Under the pieces are notes generated by a model. It made no database searches. It was given only the letters and a program-made list of their open reading frames with translations, and was not told the origin of the DNA. DNA of 64,000 nt from the NCBI RefSeq assembly GCF_016786305.1, contig NZ_JADWYV010000011.1, one strand, 5' to 3'. Made by a program: the position numbers and the translations under genes. Source of the stretch: Pseudofrankia nepalensis. GTDB taxonomy: Bacteria > Actinomycetota > Actinomycetes > Frankiales > Frankiaceae. This document shows positions 9,406-17,553 of the stretch, in pieces. The stretch's first letter is position 1; each line of letters begins with the position of its first letter.

Positions 9406-11148
9406 CAGTGGGCTCCGGGATTCGGGCGGCGGATCGTGAGGCCGAGCGGGAGCGTCGCGGGGAAGACGTGGTGGTGGCGGCCGTGCAGGGGACGCAGGTC
9501 GGTGATGCCGGCGCGGGCGGCGAGGTCTGCCAGCTCGGCGGTCGCGGTGTCGAGGGCGGGGCGGTCGGGGGCGGCGAGGTCGATCAGGGCGGTGTAGGCG
9601 AGTTCGGGGTGACCGGCGGACAGTTCGGCGTCGCGCTGGTCGAGGGCGTCGTGGGCGGCGGACAGATGGGTGGGGATGCGGACCCGGTGGCGGTCGCGGA
9701 TCTGGAGTGCAAGCTCGACGGCCGCGGTGTCCTGGTTGAGGCGGCGCCGTGACGTGCGCGGCGGGATGGGTTGCAGGGCGACCGTGAGGGTGCGGGCCGC
9801 GGGGGTTTCGTGCAGGAGGGGGTCGAGCCAGCCGGGGCGGAGCGGGCCGGTGGGCCAGGCGGCTACCCAGAAGACCCGGTGCCAGGTCGCGCCGATCCGG
9901 GCGGCGTCCCAGTAGGCCTCGACCGTGGTCCGGGTGGGCGTGGGATCCAGGGGCGGTGGCGTGGGCGTGGCTGGGGCGTGGCGGGCGCCAGGGAGGTTGG
10001 CGCGCGCGGCGAGTCCGCGCGGTTCGACTGGCCTCGCCGCGTCGGTCGGCGCTGTCCGGTTGGCGGGTGGGGCGGTGGCCGTGGTCGGGTCGGCGTGGGC
10101 GGTGAGTTCGGCGGTGAGCTGGGCTGTGGTGAGGGCGCCGTGGACGGTGAGGCCGGCGGTGGCGGCGCGGGTGGCGAGTTGGCGGGCGGTGTCGAGGGCG
10201 ACCTGTTCGGGGCGGTCGGGGCTGGCGCGGCGGTGGTGGGCGCGGCGGGGGTCGACGGTGAGCCAGAGGCGTAGGTCGTGGTGCTGGAGCAGGGTGTCGG
10301 CGAGTAGGGCGCGGTAGGAGGCGAGCGTCGCCGCGTCGCCTGTCTGGCTCGTCGCGCCGCTGACGTGGATGTCGACGCCGTTGTGGGCTGGTGTGGCGGT
10401 CGGCCGGGTGAGCGTGCGTGCCGTGGCCGTCGTGCCGTTGCTTCTCGCGTGCGCCCGGGGCTCATCGCCCGCACCGAGTCCGTCGGTGCGGATCTGACGG
10501 CGGGTGGCGTCTGTCGTCGTCTCCGGCCGCTGTCGTGGGGTGGTGGCCGGGAGGGGTTGGGGCGTGGCGAGGTGGGTGCGCAGGGTCCAGCCGAGGGTGA
10601 GGACTGCTGGGTCGCGGGCGGTCTGGGCGAGGACGCCTGCCCAGGTGGCGAGGTGGTGGTGCTGGTCGGTGGGGTCGAGGAGGGTGAACGGGCCGCCGCG
10701 GACGTCGAGGACGACGGTGAGCGCGCCGCCGCGGTGGCGAATGACGGCAGGGGGCTCGCCGTCGCGGCCGGTCAGGGTGGGATCGGGAATGTCGAGGATG
10801 TCTATGTCGCGTAGCCAGCTCGGTGGGCCGGCCGCGTGTGCCGCCGCCTCTGGACCGGCGTCGCGCCGCGGACGGCGGGGCGAGGTGGCGTAGGCGGGTG
10901 AGGGTGTAGCGGGCGAACAGCGGGAGCAGATGGCGGAGCGGTTCGCCGCCGAGGTGGACGGTGGCGAGCAGGACGGCGACGGTCAGGGCGGTGACGCCGA
11001 TGAGCAGGCCGGCGCGGCCACCGAGCAGGGTGGTCGCGGCGATCAGGGCGGCCAGGCCGCTGGCCGCGAGGGCGAGTTGGGGGACGGTCAGGCCGTAGAA
11101 GGCGGTTCCGGCGCGGCGTGGAGGAAGCCGGTAGACGGGCTCGCTCAC
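9405..11148 (-). CDS. SCO6880/PrgI-like T4SS protein, frameshifted
   Basis: The N-terminal 90 residues from GTG 11148 are PrgI-like, with two membrane helices (LALAASGLAALIAATTLLGG and GLLIGVTALTVAVLLATV). After RLRHLAPP this frame turns Arg-rich and non-protein-like, whereas the +1 frame from about 10,877 reads a long convincing protein (PSWLRDIDILDIPDP, VVLDVRGGPFTLLDPTDQ, AYWDAARIGATWHRVFWVAAWP) down to the TGA 9405-9407. Together they make one SCO6880-family protein of about 580 aa. The break lies in the C/G run at 10,871-10,880. It is either a sequencing error, a genuine frameshift mutation, or programmed frameshifting; the intact downstream frame argues for the first or third. Confidence 0.7.
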
Positions 11149-12392
11149 CGGCCGCCTCCGCCTGGGTCGGCCGCGCCGCCGGGGTCAGGCCGGCGTCGGC
11201 GTGGCTGCCGCCGGCGGGCCGCCGTCCCCGGGCCGGCGCCGGGCGGTGGTGCTGGCGGGTCGGGTGCGGGACGCAGCGAGTCGCCGCCGGCTGGTGGGTC
11301 GGGTCTTCGCCGCCGGGAGGTCGGATCCGAGGACGGGTCGGGCAGCTGGCGGGGAGCGTTGGCCTGGAAGCGATCCCGCTCGCCAGCTGGTCGGGGTGCC
11401 CCTCCGGGCAGCCCACGCCCGGCTTGGCCGCCACGGCGGACACCGAGAACGGAGCCGAACGCGGCACCGAGGCCGCCACCGAGGGCACGGCCCCAGTAGG
11501 CGAGCTGCGCGGTCTGCTGCGCGCCGCGGAACGGGGCACGCGAGATTCCCTGGGCGAGGGTGAACGCCTCGGCCAGCGGGATCAGCCGCCACACGACGGC
11601 GGGCATGAACACCGCGACGACCGCGACGGCCAGCGCGAGGATGTAGGCACGCCAGGACGACGGCTCGGCCCCGGCCTGGTAGGGCTCGTCGAGCTGGTCG
11701 ACGCCGATCCGCAGCGCGACGTAGATCGACGGTTTGGCGAGGACAGCGGCGCCGACGAGGCGCACGACCTGGCCGCCGGCTGGCCGTGCGGCGGGGATGA
11801 CCGACGCGGCGAACGACAGCGGGGCGAGCGCGACGATGATCAGGACCAGCGCGTCGCGCACGACGAGTTCCATGGCCAGAAGGACGGCGCCGAGGAACGC
11901 CAGCAGGGTCGCCAGCAGGCCGGGGAAGTCGTCCGATGGGGGTGTCGAGATGACCTCGACGAGGCGGGTGGTCTTGTCCGGGGGTAGGACCGCGTCGGCG
12001 AGGACGTCGCCGAGGGTGAGCATCTGGTCGGCCAGCCAGGGGAAGCCGCCGATCGCCAGGACGGCGATCGGGAGTTGGATGCCAAGGCGGGCGAACGCCT
12101 GCCCGGGCTGGCCGGACAGCAGCCCCTGGATCACCCCGATGACCAGGGCAACAGCCAGCAGCCCGGTGGAGACCGAGGCGACCGTGTGGTAGGGCCCGTC
12201 GCCGGAGATGAACGTTGCGGCAGTAACCGGCGGGCGCTGCGACGCCGCGAACATCTCGGTCAGGATGTCGCGGATCCGGGCGCCGAACGCGTCGGTGAAC
12301 ATCTGCAGCATCGCCCGCAGCATCGTGACGGCGACGTCTTCGCCCATGTCCGTGAACAGCCCCGCGCCAGGCAGGCGGCTCAGCGCCGTCAC
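11145..12392 (-). CDS. TrbL/VirB6-like polytopic membrane protein
   Basis: 415 aa. T4SS channel component of the inner membrane. At least five hydrophobic segments are visible (for example ASVSTGLLAVALVIGVIQGL, GLLATLLAFLGAVLLAMEL, DALVLIIVALAPLSFAASV, YILALAVAVVAVFMPAVVW), followed by a Pro/Arg-rich cytoplasmic tail of about 100 residues. I chose GTG 12392 because it overlaps the previous stop (GTGA), although the frame is open to a GTG at 12419. Its stop overlaps the GTG of the SCO6880-like gene. Position and topology match actinobacterial TrbL/TraL homologues. Confidence 0.75.
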   Translation of the reverse strand: MTALSRLPGAGLFTDMGEDVAVTMLRAMLQMFTDAFGARIRDILTEMFAASQRPPVTAATFISGDGPYHTVASVSTGLLAVALVIGVIQGLLSGQPGQAFARLGIQLPIAVLAIGGFPWLADQMLTLGDVLADAVLPPDKTTRLVEVISTPPSDDFPGLLATLLAFLGAVLLAMELVVRDALVLIIVALAPLSFAASVIPAARPAGGQVVRLVGAAVLAKPSIYVALRIGVDQLDEPYQAGAEPSSWRAYILALAVAVVAVFMPAVVWRLIPLAEAFTLAQGISRAPFRGAQQTAQLAYWGRALGGGLGAAFGSVLGVRRGGQAGRGLPGGAPRPAGERDRFQANAPRQLPDPSSDPTSRRRRPDPPAGGDSLRPAPDPPAPPPGAGPGTAARRRQPRRRRPDPGGAADPGGGGR

Positions 12393-12943
12393 CTCACCCA
12401 CGCCGACCGCCCTCCCCACCCGGCCGAGGCCCGGGCACGCCGAGGCGTCTGCCGGATGGAAACGGCTGGCGAGGCTGCGGCTGGCCGGACGGTCGGCGGG
12501 GACAGATCAGCTGGCGGCTCGTGTGAAGGGCTGTCATCTCCCAGCGGGCAGCCCGCAGGCGCGCGCGGGCCAGGTGACCAGACGGCCACCGGTCCGGCGG
12601 CCGTGCATCGCGGCGTCTGTGCTGGCGCGGCCAGCACCTTCCAAGTCGCCACCGCGCACAGCGCCAGCACGGCGAGCATCACCGTCACCGCCAGCCAGCA
12701 CAGCAGGCGCAGCCATCTGTCGGTGACGACCGTCTGGCCCGGCGCCGGCTCCCGGCCGGGTGGGGGTTCGCGCATGGTCGGTCGTGTCACCGCCGCCGGG
12801 TCCGCTGGCTCCGGCGGGCGCCAGCCCATCCAACCGGCCGCGCCCAGCCCCGGACCGCGATCCCAGTCGGACCCGGGTATCCAGCCAGCACCGGTGCCCC
12901 AGCCGGGCGGGGTGCCAGCGGGGTCGGGCTCCGGGGCGCTCAT
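12389..12943 (-). CDS. Small single-pass membrane protein of the T4SS
   Basis: About 184 aa from ATG 12943, which overlaps the stop of the TrbC-like gene (ATGA). The N-terminal 80 residues are Pro/Gly-rich, a single hydrophobic helix follows (WLRLLCWLAVTVMLAVLALC), and the tail is predicted outside or periplasmic. No family recognised; the topology is like the small bitopic VirB-type proteins that join channel parts. Overlapping ends on both sides put it firmly in the transfer operon. Confidence 0.6.
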   Translation of the reverse strand: MSAPEPDPAGTPPGWGTGAGWIPGSDWDRGPGLGAAGWMGWRPPEPADPAAVTRPTMREPPPGREPAPGQTVVTDRWLRLLCWLAVTVMLAVLALCAVATWKVLAAPAQTPRCTAAGPVAVWSPGPRAPAGCPLGDDSPSHEPPADLSPPTVRPAAASPAVSIRQTPRRARASAGWGGRSAWVR

Positions 12944-13458
12944 CCGCTTGCCCAGCCGATCAGCGCTGGCGCCAGCAGGATCAGGACCGCCCCGCCGCCC
13001 CCGCCCAGCACCATCGCCAGCCCCCGGCTGGAGGCCTGCCCGGCCCCGCTCGCCCGGCCGATGCCCATCGCGGCCCCACCGATCACCACCGCGCCGATGC
13101 AGCACGCCAGGCCGACCTGCGACGCCGTGTCCAGGAACATTTCGATCTTTTCCCGGCCGGGCATGTCCCGCCAGTCCGGGTTAACGGTGATCCCCGGCAC
13201 CCCCGCCGCCTCGCCAGCCGGCGGAGTGGTGGACGCGACGGCCGTTCCTGGGAACGCACCGACCAGAGCCAACATCGCTACGGCGGTGGCTGTGAGCAGA
13301 CCGCGGGCCCGGCGCCGCCAGCCCGCCGCCCACCGTGCGGACTTGTGGTCAGCTCGGGCCGGTCCGGGTTCTGAGGTCTTCGTCTTCTCGAGGCGTCGCG
13401 GTGTGGCGCGCGATGGGCATGATCGCCGGCTGGCGGCCGGCCTGTTCAGCTGGGACAT
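12940..13458 (-). CDS. TrbC/VirB2-like small membrane protein
   Basis: About 172 aa from ATG 13458. A basic N-terminus and a hydrophobic signal-like helix ending in an AxA-type site (LVGAFPGTAVAS) are followed by two further helices (VGLACCIGAVVIGGAAMGIG and LAMVLGGGGGAVLILLAPALIGWA). That is the usual layout of the pilin-like TrbC/VirB2 group. First gene of the overlapping chain down to the VirB4-like ATPase, and preceded by control region C. The frame is open further upstream, but that part runs through the phased repeats, so I take the nearer ATG. Confidence 0.6.
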   Translation of the reverse strand: MSQLNRPAASRRSCPSRATPRRLEKTKTSEPGPARADHKSARWAAGWRRRARGLLTATAVAMLALVGAFPGTAVASTTPPAGEAAGVPGITVNPDWRDMPGREKIEMFLDTASQVGLACCIGAVVIGGAAMGIGRASGAGQASSRGLAMVLGGGGGAVLILLAPALIGWASG

Positions 13459-13601
13459 GCCGCGCACGATCCGACCCGGCGTCATCGCCACAGCCCTCGC
13501 GGCCAGCGCCGCCCCGGCCCGCGCGCGCCGCACCACATCGGTGACGACATCACCGACGACATCGCCCCAGGCCACAGGCCAAGGGATGGCCGATGAAGCG
13601 A
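13459..13601 (-). promoter_or_regulatory. Conjugation control region C: phased repeats before the T4SS operon
   Basis: ATC elements at 13537, 13549 and 13561 are 12 bp apart, within TCGGTGACGACATCACCGA, itself an inverted repeat. Nearer the ATG at 13458 the minus strand reads GGGTCGGATCGT, a degenerate copy of the palindromes in regions A and B, again a few bases from the start codon. The XRE regulator ends at the far side of this gap. Confidence 0.45.
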
Positions 13602-14252
13602 TCAGCCGCGGCCGGCGTCGTCGCCCGGGGTCGCCGCTGTGTCGACTGCCGTGGTCACCCGAACGATCAGTGTCCGGGTCTGTTCGAGACGGGCGGTCGC
13701 GGTTTCCAACCAGGCGACGGCCAGGTCGCGCTCCGCGGAGTCGAGCTGGTTGGCGTGGGTGAGACAGGCGCGGGCCTCGTCGATCGCGGTGCTCGCCGTG
13801 TCCAACTCGGTGGTGATCCGCGTGAGCGGGTGCTGTCCGCCGCCCGGCGCGGTCCGAGGACCGGCTGCCGCTGGCTGGCGCGGGTGTTGCTTGGCATCGA
13901 GACCGGCGGGCACTGCGCTGTGGGCCTGGTCGGCGGCGATGCCCTCGAGGAGGACACGAAGGAGGTGATTGGCGGGCCATCCGAGGGCGCGGGAGATGGC
14001 GGCGAGGGTGTCATCGCGGACGCGGCGGGTACCGGTGCCGCGCTGCAGGACGCGGATCGTCGCGACCGAGATGTTGGAGAGATCGGCAAGGCGTTGCTGG
14101 GTGAGGCGGCAGGCAGCCAGGCGGGCATTGAGCGCGGCAGCGACCGCCGCCCAGTCCTGCGCGGTGCGGCTTGTCGTCGTAGATCCGCCAGCCGCCGGTT
14201 CGGGGACGCCGGCGGCCTGGCGGCTGGTGCTGACGATCGTCGTCGGCGTCAT
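13602..14252 (-). CDS. XRE-family transcriptional regulator
   Basis: 216 aa. Helix-turn-helix at about residues 50-75 (LTQQRLADLSNISVATIRVLQRG) with the rest of the Cro/CI-type fold; the C-terminal half is helical (ITTELDTASTAIDEARACLTHANQL and so on) and may dimerise. The ATG overlaps the stop of the upstream gene (ATGA). It lies directly upstream of control region C and the T4SS operon, so it is the natural candidate for the protein that binds the palindromes, although nothing in the sequence proves this. Confidence 0.75.
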   Translation of the reverse strand: MTPTTIVSTSRQAAGVPEPAAGGSTTTSRTAQDWAAVAAALNARLAACRLTQQRLADLSNISVATIRVLQRGTGTRRVRDDTLAAISRALGWPANHLLRVLLEGIAADQAHSAVPAGLDAKQHPRQPAAAGPRTAPGGGQHPLTRITTELDTASTAIDEARACLTHANQLDSAERDLAVAWLETATARLEQTRTLIVRVTTAVDTAATPGDDAGRG

Positions 14253-14863
14253 GGCACAACCGCGGTGGGGCGGGCACGCCTCGGACGGAGATCTTCGGGC
14301 CAGGCCGGGAGGTGGAGGTGATGCGTGAGTTCCCAGACGACGCGCATCTGGATGGCGTCAGGGGTGACGACGGTGACCAGGTGGGGGAGGATCACCGTTC
14401 CGCTTTCCCAGGCACAGGTCGGCCGGGTGCCACAGGTGATCACAGGCGGAGAGCTGGCAGCGGGGTGACGCTGGTCGGCGAGGAGACGGGCAACGACGAG
14501 GGCCAGCTGGGCACGGGCGGGGGAGGCGAGGCGGGGGCAGATCACCAGGGCACGGGCGCTGCTGGTAGCGGCCAACGTGCGGGCCTTGGCCTCGGGTGGA
14601 TGTGGATGCGCGGCGACGAACGTCACCCCGCTGCCGTGCCCAGGCTGGTTGTTGAAGCCGGGTGAGCCGCCGGGCGTGGGTCCGCTCGCGCCGGCAGGGG
14701 CGGGGTGCCGGTCGAGGAGCACACCGGGCCTGACCGGGAAACGGAAAGGCTCCAGCTCCACGGAATGGAAGGCGTCCGCCGCGCTGTCGAGACTGATCAT
14801 CAACTGGTGGGCCGGGCTTCCCGTTCGCCCGCTGGCTGGTCCCGGGCCGGTTGTGGTGGTCAT
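14249..14863 (-). CDS. Hypothetical protein, 204 aa
   Basis: Continuous frame joined to both neighbours by 4-bp overlaps, so it belongs to the regulator-resolvase transcription unit. No recognised domain. The central part reads as a soluble alpha/beta protein (VTFVAAHPHPPEAKARTLAATSSARALVICPRL), with a C-terminal TPDAIQMRVVWELTHHLHLPAW. No signal peptide or membrane segment. The order unknown protein-XRE-TrbC suggests a role in setting up transfer, but that is inference. Confidence 0.5.
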   Translation of the reverse strand: MTTTTGPGPASGRTGSPAHQLMISLDSAADAFHSVELEPFRFPVRPGVLLDRHPAPAGASGPTPGGSPGFNNQPGHGSGVTFVAAHPHPPEAKARTLAATSSARALVICPRLASPARAQLALVVARLLADQRHPAASSPPVITCGTRPTCAWESGTVILPHLVTVVTPDAIQMRVVWELTHHLHLPAWPEDLRPRRARPTAVVP

Positions 14864-15519
14864 CGAGGCTGCCCGGCGGTGTCCGGTGCCGGGTGGAAGA
14901 CCAGGGTGGTGGCGACGTCGCCGTAGCTCTCGACGAAGCGGGCGTCGGCGGGAAGGCGGACGAGGGCGCTGATGAGGGTGGCGGCGGCGTCGTCGGGGCG
15001 CAGGGTGAGCTCGAACGTGCCCTCGGCGGTGAGGGGGCCGAGGCCCGGTCCGGGCGCCGACGGTTGGGGTACGCAGTGCGGTGCCTGGGCAGCGGGAAGG
15101 CGCGGCGGTGGGGTGGAGAGCGCGCGCAGGGTGGCGCGGGTCTGGGCGAGCCGGTGGGTGAGAGCGTGGTGCGCGGTCGGGGTAGCGGGTAGGTGGCTGG
15201 GTCCGGGGACGAGGAGCACGGCGCCGGGGTGGTGGGCGAGCTCGGCGAGGAGGTCTTCGAGGCCGGGGCGGTCGGGTGTGGTGGGGGTGGTGTCGCGGTC
15301 GACGTAGACCTCGAGCAGGGTCAGGCCGGCATCGGTGGCGTGGGTGGCCAGGCGGGCGTGGAGACTGTTGATCTGGTCTTCGTCGTCGTCGGGGACGGCG
15401 AGGTAGCCATAGGCGGGCCGCGGGGTCGGGTCTACCAGGTGGAACGCGGGGGCCGCGCCAGGTGACGGGTCAGCTGGGGTCGTGGGGTGGGACTGGGGGC
15501 GTGGCGCGGGCTGGGCCAT
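14860..15519 (-). CDS. Degenerate serine-recombinase (resolvase)-like protein
   Basis: 219 aa. Residues about 36-130 follow the resolvase N-terminal fold: AYGYLAV at the first strand, then EVYVDRDTT, DRPGLEDLLAEL, and GAVLLVPGPSHL. The catalytic Ser expected after the YxRVS motif is absent (YLAVPDDDEDQ), and the usual active-site Arg positions are not conserved, so strand cleavage is unlikely. There is no DNA-binding C-terminus of the usual kind; the end reads like a separate small domain (GTFELTLRPDDAAATLISAL). It may have been recruited as a regulator or structural protein. First gene of the leftward unit. Confidence 0.6.
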   Translation of the reverse strand: MAQPAPRPQSHPTTPADPSPGAAPAFHLVDPTPRPAYGYLAVPDDDEDQINSLHARLATHATDAGLTLLEVYVDRDTTPTTPDRPGLEDLLAELAHHPGAVLLVPGPSHLPATPTAHHALTHRLAQTRATLRALSTPPPRLPAAQAPHCVPQPSAPGPGLGPLTAEGTFELTLRPDDAAATLISALVRLPADARFVESYGDVATTLVFHPAPDTAGQPR

Positions 15520-15588
15520 CGCGTCCTCCAGAACGGTTCGGCGGTTCCGGGGAAGGTGAGCAGGTCTTCTGGTCGTTGGGAGATCGGC

Positions 15589-16233
15589 TTACAGGTGGTG
15601 AAGGCAGTCCGAGACGCGGCGCAGGAGTGCCGGGTCGGCTGGGTGGGGGTGGGAGCAGGCGGGCCGAGGGCGGATTGGAAGGCCGCGAGCGGTGGTCGGC
15701 GCCGGCGTGGCGATCTCGGCCCAGACAACTTTTCCGGCCGGTCCCGGGCCTTCGACCACGAGGTCGTGTCCCCAGCGTTCGGCGAGGGCCTCGACGAGAA
15801 GCAGGCCCCGGCCACCCTCGTCATCGGCGTCCGGGACGCGGGGGACCGGCGGTCGGAGGTCGAGGTCGTGGACCTCGATCCGAAGCCGGTCGTCGCCGGC
15901 CGTCAGGCGTAGCTGGACATCGACTAGGTGCCCGGCTGTGCCTGCAGGCAGCTGGCTGCTGGTCAGGGCGTTACCGACGAGTTCAGCGGTGAGCAGTTCG
16001 GCGATGTCGAGTGCGTGGTCCAGCCGCCACCAGGTGAGCATCCAACGCACGAAGGACCGGGCCAGCGGACAGGCGATGGGGACGGCCGGCAGGGCGAGCG
16101 TTGCCATCCATGTGGATGACTCTGCCGACGAGGTCAGGTGGCACGGTGCACGGTGGGGATTCGGCGGGTCGAGGGCGTCTCCGGCGGATGTACGCGCGGG
16201 AGTTGCCGCGCGGTGGGAGACGAGTTCGCCCAT
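15589..16233 (-). CDS. RsbW-like ATP-binding (HATPase) regulatory protein
   Basis: 214 aa. GHKL-type ATPase fold without a histidine-kinase dimerisation domain: N box AELVGNALTSS, D/G1 region LRIEVHDLDLRPP, and G2 box DEGGRGLLLVEALAERWG. Such small ATP-binding proteins in actinomycetes act as anti-sigma or signalling partners. Divergent from the XRE-DUF5753 gene with a 188-bp control region between them. The first 40 residues look unstructured, so the start may be internal. Confidence 0.7.
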   Translation of the reverse strand: MGELVSHRAATPARTSAGDALDPPNPHRAPCHLTSSAESSTWMATLALPAVPIACPLARSFVRWMLTWWRLDHALDIAELLTAELVGNALTSSQLPAGTAGHLVDVQLRLTAGDDRLRIEVHDLDLRPPVPRVPDADDEGGRGLLLVEALAERWGHDLVVEGPGPAGKVVWAEIATPAPTTARGLPIRPRPACSHPHPADPALLRRVSDCLHHL

Positions 16234-16295
16234 CGCGTCCTCCTGACGGGATCGGGGTCAGCCGGCGCGCGCGGCCGGCGATGCACCGATCATCT

Positions 16296-16324
16296 ACTTG
16301 CATGCAAGTCGATGCAAGTGCATC
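16296..16324. promoter_or_regulatory. Two adjacent palindromes in a divergent promoter
   Basis: ACTTGCATGCAAGT (16296-16309) and GATGCAAGTGCATC (16311-16324) are perfect palindromes set 15 bp apart and sharing the core TGCA. They lie between the divergent ATPase and XRE-DUF5753 genes, the expected place for an operator controlling both. Likely bound by the adjacent XRE protein; inference. Confidence 0.55.
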
Positions 16325-16421
16325 TTGGGTTCGACGGTGATGCAGAGGGCTGCGTGCAATCATGTGGATCATCGGAGGGCCGGCTGCGGCCCGTCGGCCG
16401 CGGTCAGAAGGTGAGGATCCG

Positions 16422-17279
16422 ATGCCAGCCGAGCCCCATCCGACGCTGCGTCGCCGCCAGCTTGGCGCCGAACTGCGCAGGCTGCGCGAGGACCGTGAGC
16501 TAACGATCGATGCCGCCGCGGCTCACTTGTCCTGCTCCTCGTCGAAGATCAGTCGGCTCGAGACCGGGATCAGTGCCCCGCGTGCCCGCGACGTCGCTGC
16601 CCTACTCGATCTTTACGAAGTGCCGGACGAGGACCGTGCTCGGCTTCTCGACGTGACCCGCGGTGTCCGCGAGCCTGACTGGTGGCACCGCTACACCGAC
16701 GCCGTGCCTCGCTGGTTCGAGCGGTTCATGGCCGCCGAGAGCAGCGCCACCACCTGGGAGTGCTTCGAAGCCCAGCTTGTCCCTGGCCTGCTCCAGACTC
16801 GTGACTACGCCTTCGCCGTCATGCGGGCGGCGAACACCGCCCTCGATGACGCTGAGATCGACCGCCGCGTCGAGTTGCGCATGGAACGGCAGAACCGGCT
16901 CACGGGTGACAACGCGCTCGCCCTGTGGGCCGTTCTCGACGAAGCCGTCCTGCGGCGGCAAGTCGGCGGTCCGGCCGTGATGCGTGCCCAACTGGAGCAC
17001 CTGGCCGCCGCCGCCCGCCGGCCCAACATCACCATCCAGATCCTGCCCTACACCGTCGGTGCCCACCCGGCGCTCGGCTTCTCGTTCAAGGTCCTGGGTT
17101 TCGACGGTCTGAACGGCGGCGAGGTCGTGCACGTCGAGCAGCTCAACAGCGCCGTCTATCTGGAACGGGACGCCGATCTACGCCGCTATAAGCTGACGAT
17201 GAACCGCCTCCGAGCCTTCGCGCTCGACCCCGAGCGGTCCCTCGACCTGATCGTCCAAGCGGCGGAGGATCTTCCATGA
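16422..17279 (+). CDS. XRE-DUF5753 transcriptional regulator
   Basis: 285 aa from ATG 16422. N-terminal Cro/CI helix-turn-helix (LRRLREDRELTIDAAAAHLSCSSSKISRLETG), then the DUF5753 effector domain (EPDWWHRYTDAVPRWFERFMAAE, CFEAQLVPGLLQTRDYA, ITIQILPYTVGAHPALGFSF). This is the well-known actinomycete pair partner of DUF397 proteins in developmental control. Its stop overlaps the ATG of the DUF397 gene (ATGA). Earlier frame-open codons exist to 16362, but the promoter palindromes lie close by and ATG 16422 is the natural start. Confidence 0.9.
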   Translation: MPAEPHPTLRRRQLGAELRRLREDRELTIDAAAAHLSCSSSKISRLETGISAPRARDVAALLDLYEVPDEDRARLLDVTRGVREPDWWHRYTDAVPRWFERFMAAESSATTWECFEAQLVPGLLQTRDYAFAVMRAANTALDDAEIDRRVELRMERQNRLTGDNALALWAVLDEAVLRRQVGGPAVMRAQLEHLAAAARRPNITIQILPYTVGAHPALGFSFKVLGFDGLNGGEVVHVEQLNSAVYLERDADLRRYKLTMNRLRAFALDPERSLDLIVQAAEDLP

Positions 17280-17485
17280 GCCACACCCCGGCCACCGCCC
17301 TGGTCTGGCGGAAGTCCACCTACAGCGCCGGCAACGGCGGTGAATGCGTCGAGGTCGCCACCCTCCCCGACGGCGGCCGCGCCGTCCGCGACTCCAAGGA
17401 CCCCGACGGCCCGGTCCTGCACTTCACCACCGCTGAGTGGATCGCCTTCCTGGCCGGCGTCCGCAATGGTGAGTTCGACGACTGA
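17276..17485 (+). CDS. DUF397 protein
   Basis: 69 aa. Typical DUF397 pattern: WRKSTYSAGNGGECVEVA, VRDSKDPDGPVL and a C-terminal W..FL. Small partner of the upstream XRE-DUF5753 regulator, overlapping it by 4 bp. No sign of damage. Confidence 0.92.
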   Translation: MSHTPATALVWRKSTYSAGNGGECVEVATLPDGGRAVRDSKDPDGPVLHFTTAEWIAFLAGVRNGEFDD

Positions 17486-17553
17486 ACGTGATCCGAGGGC
17501 GGCCCGCGATGGGGCTGTGGTGGGGCCGTACGGTGTGGTAATTCTCGACGTCG

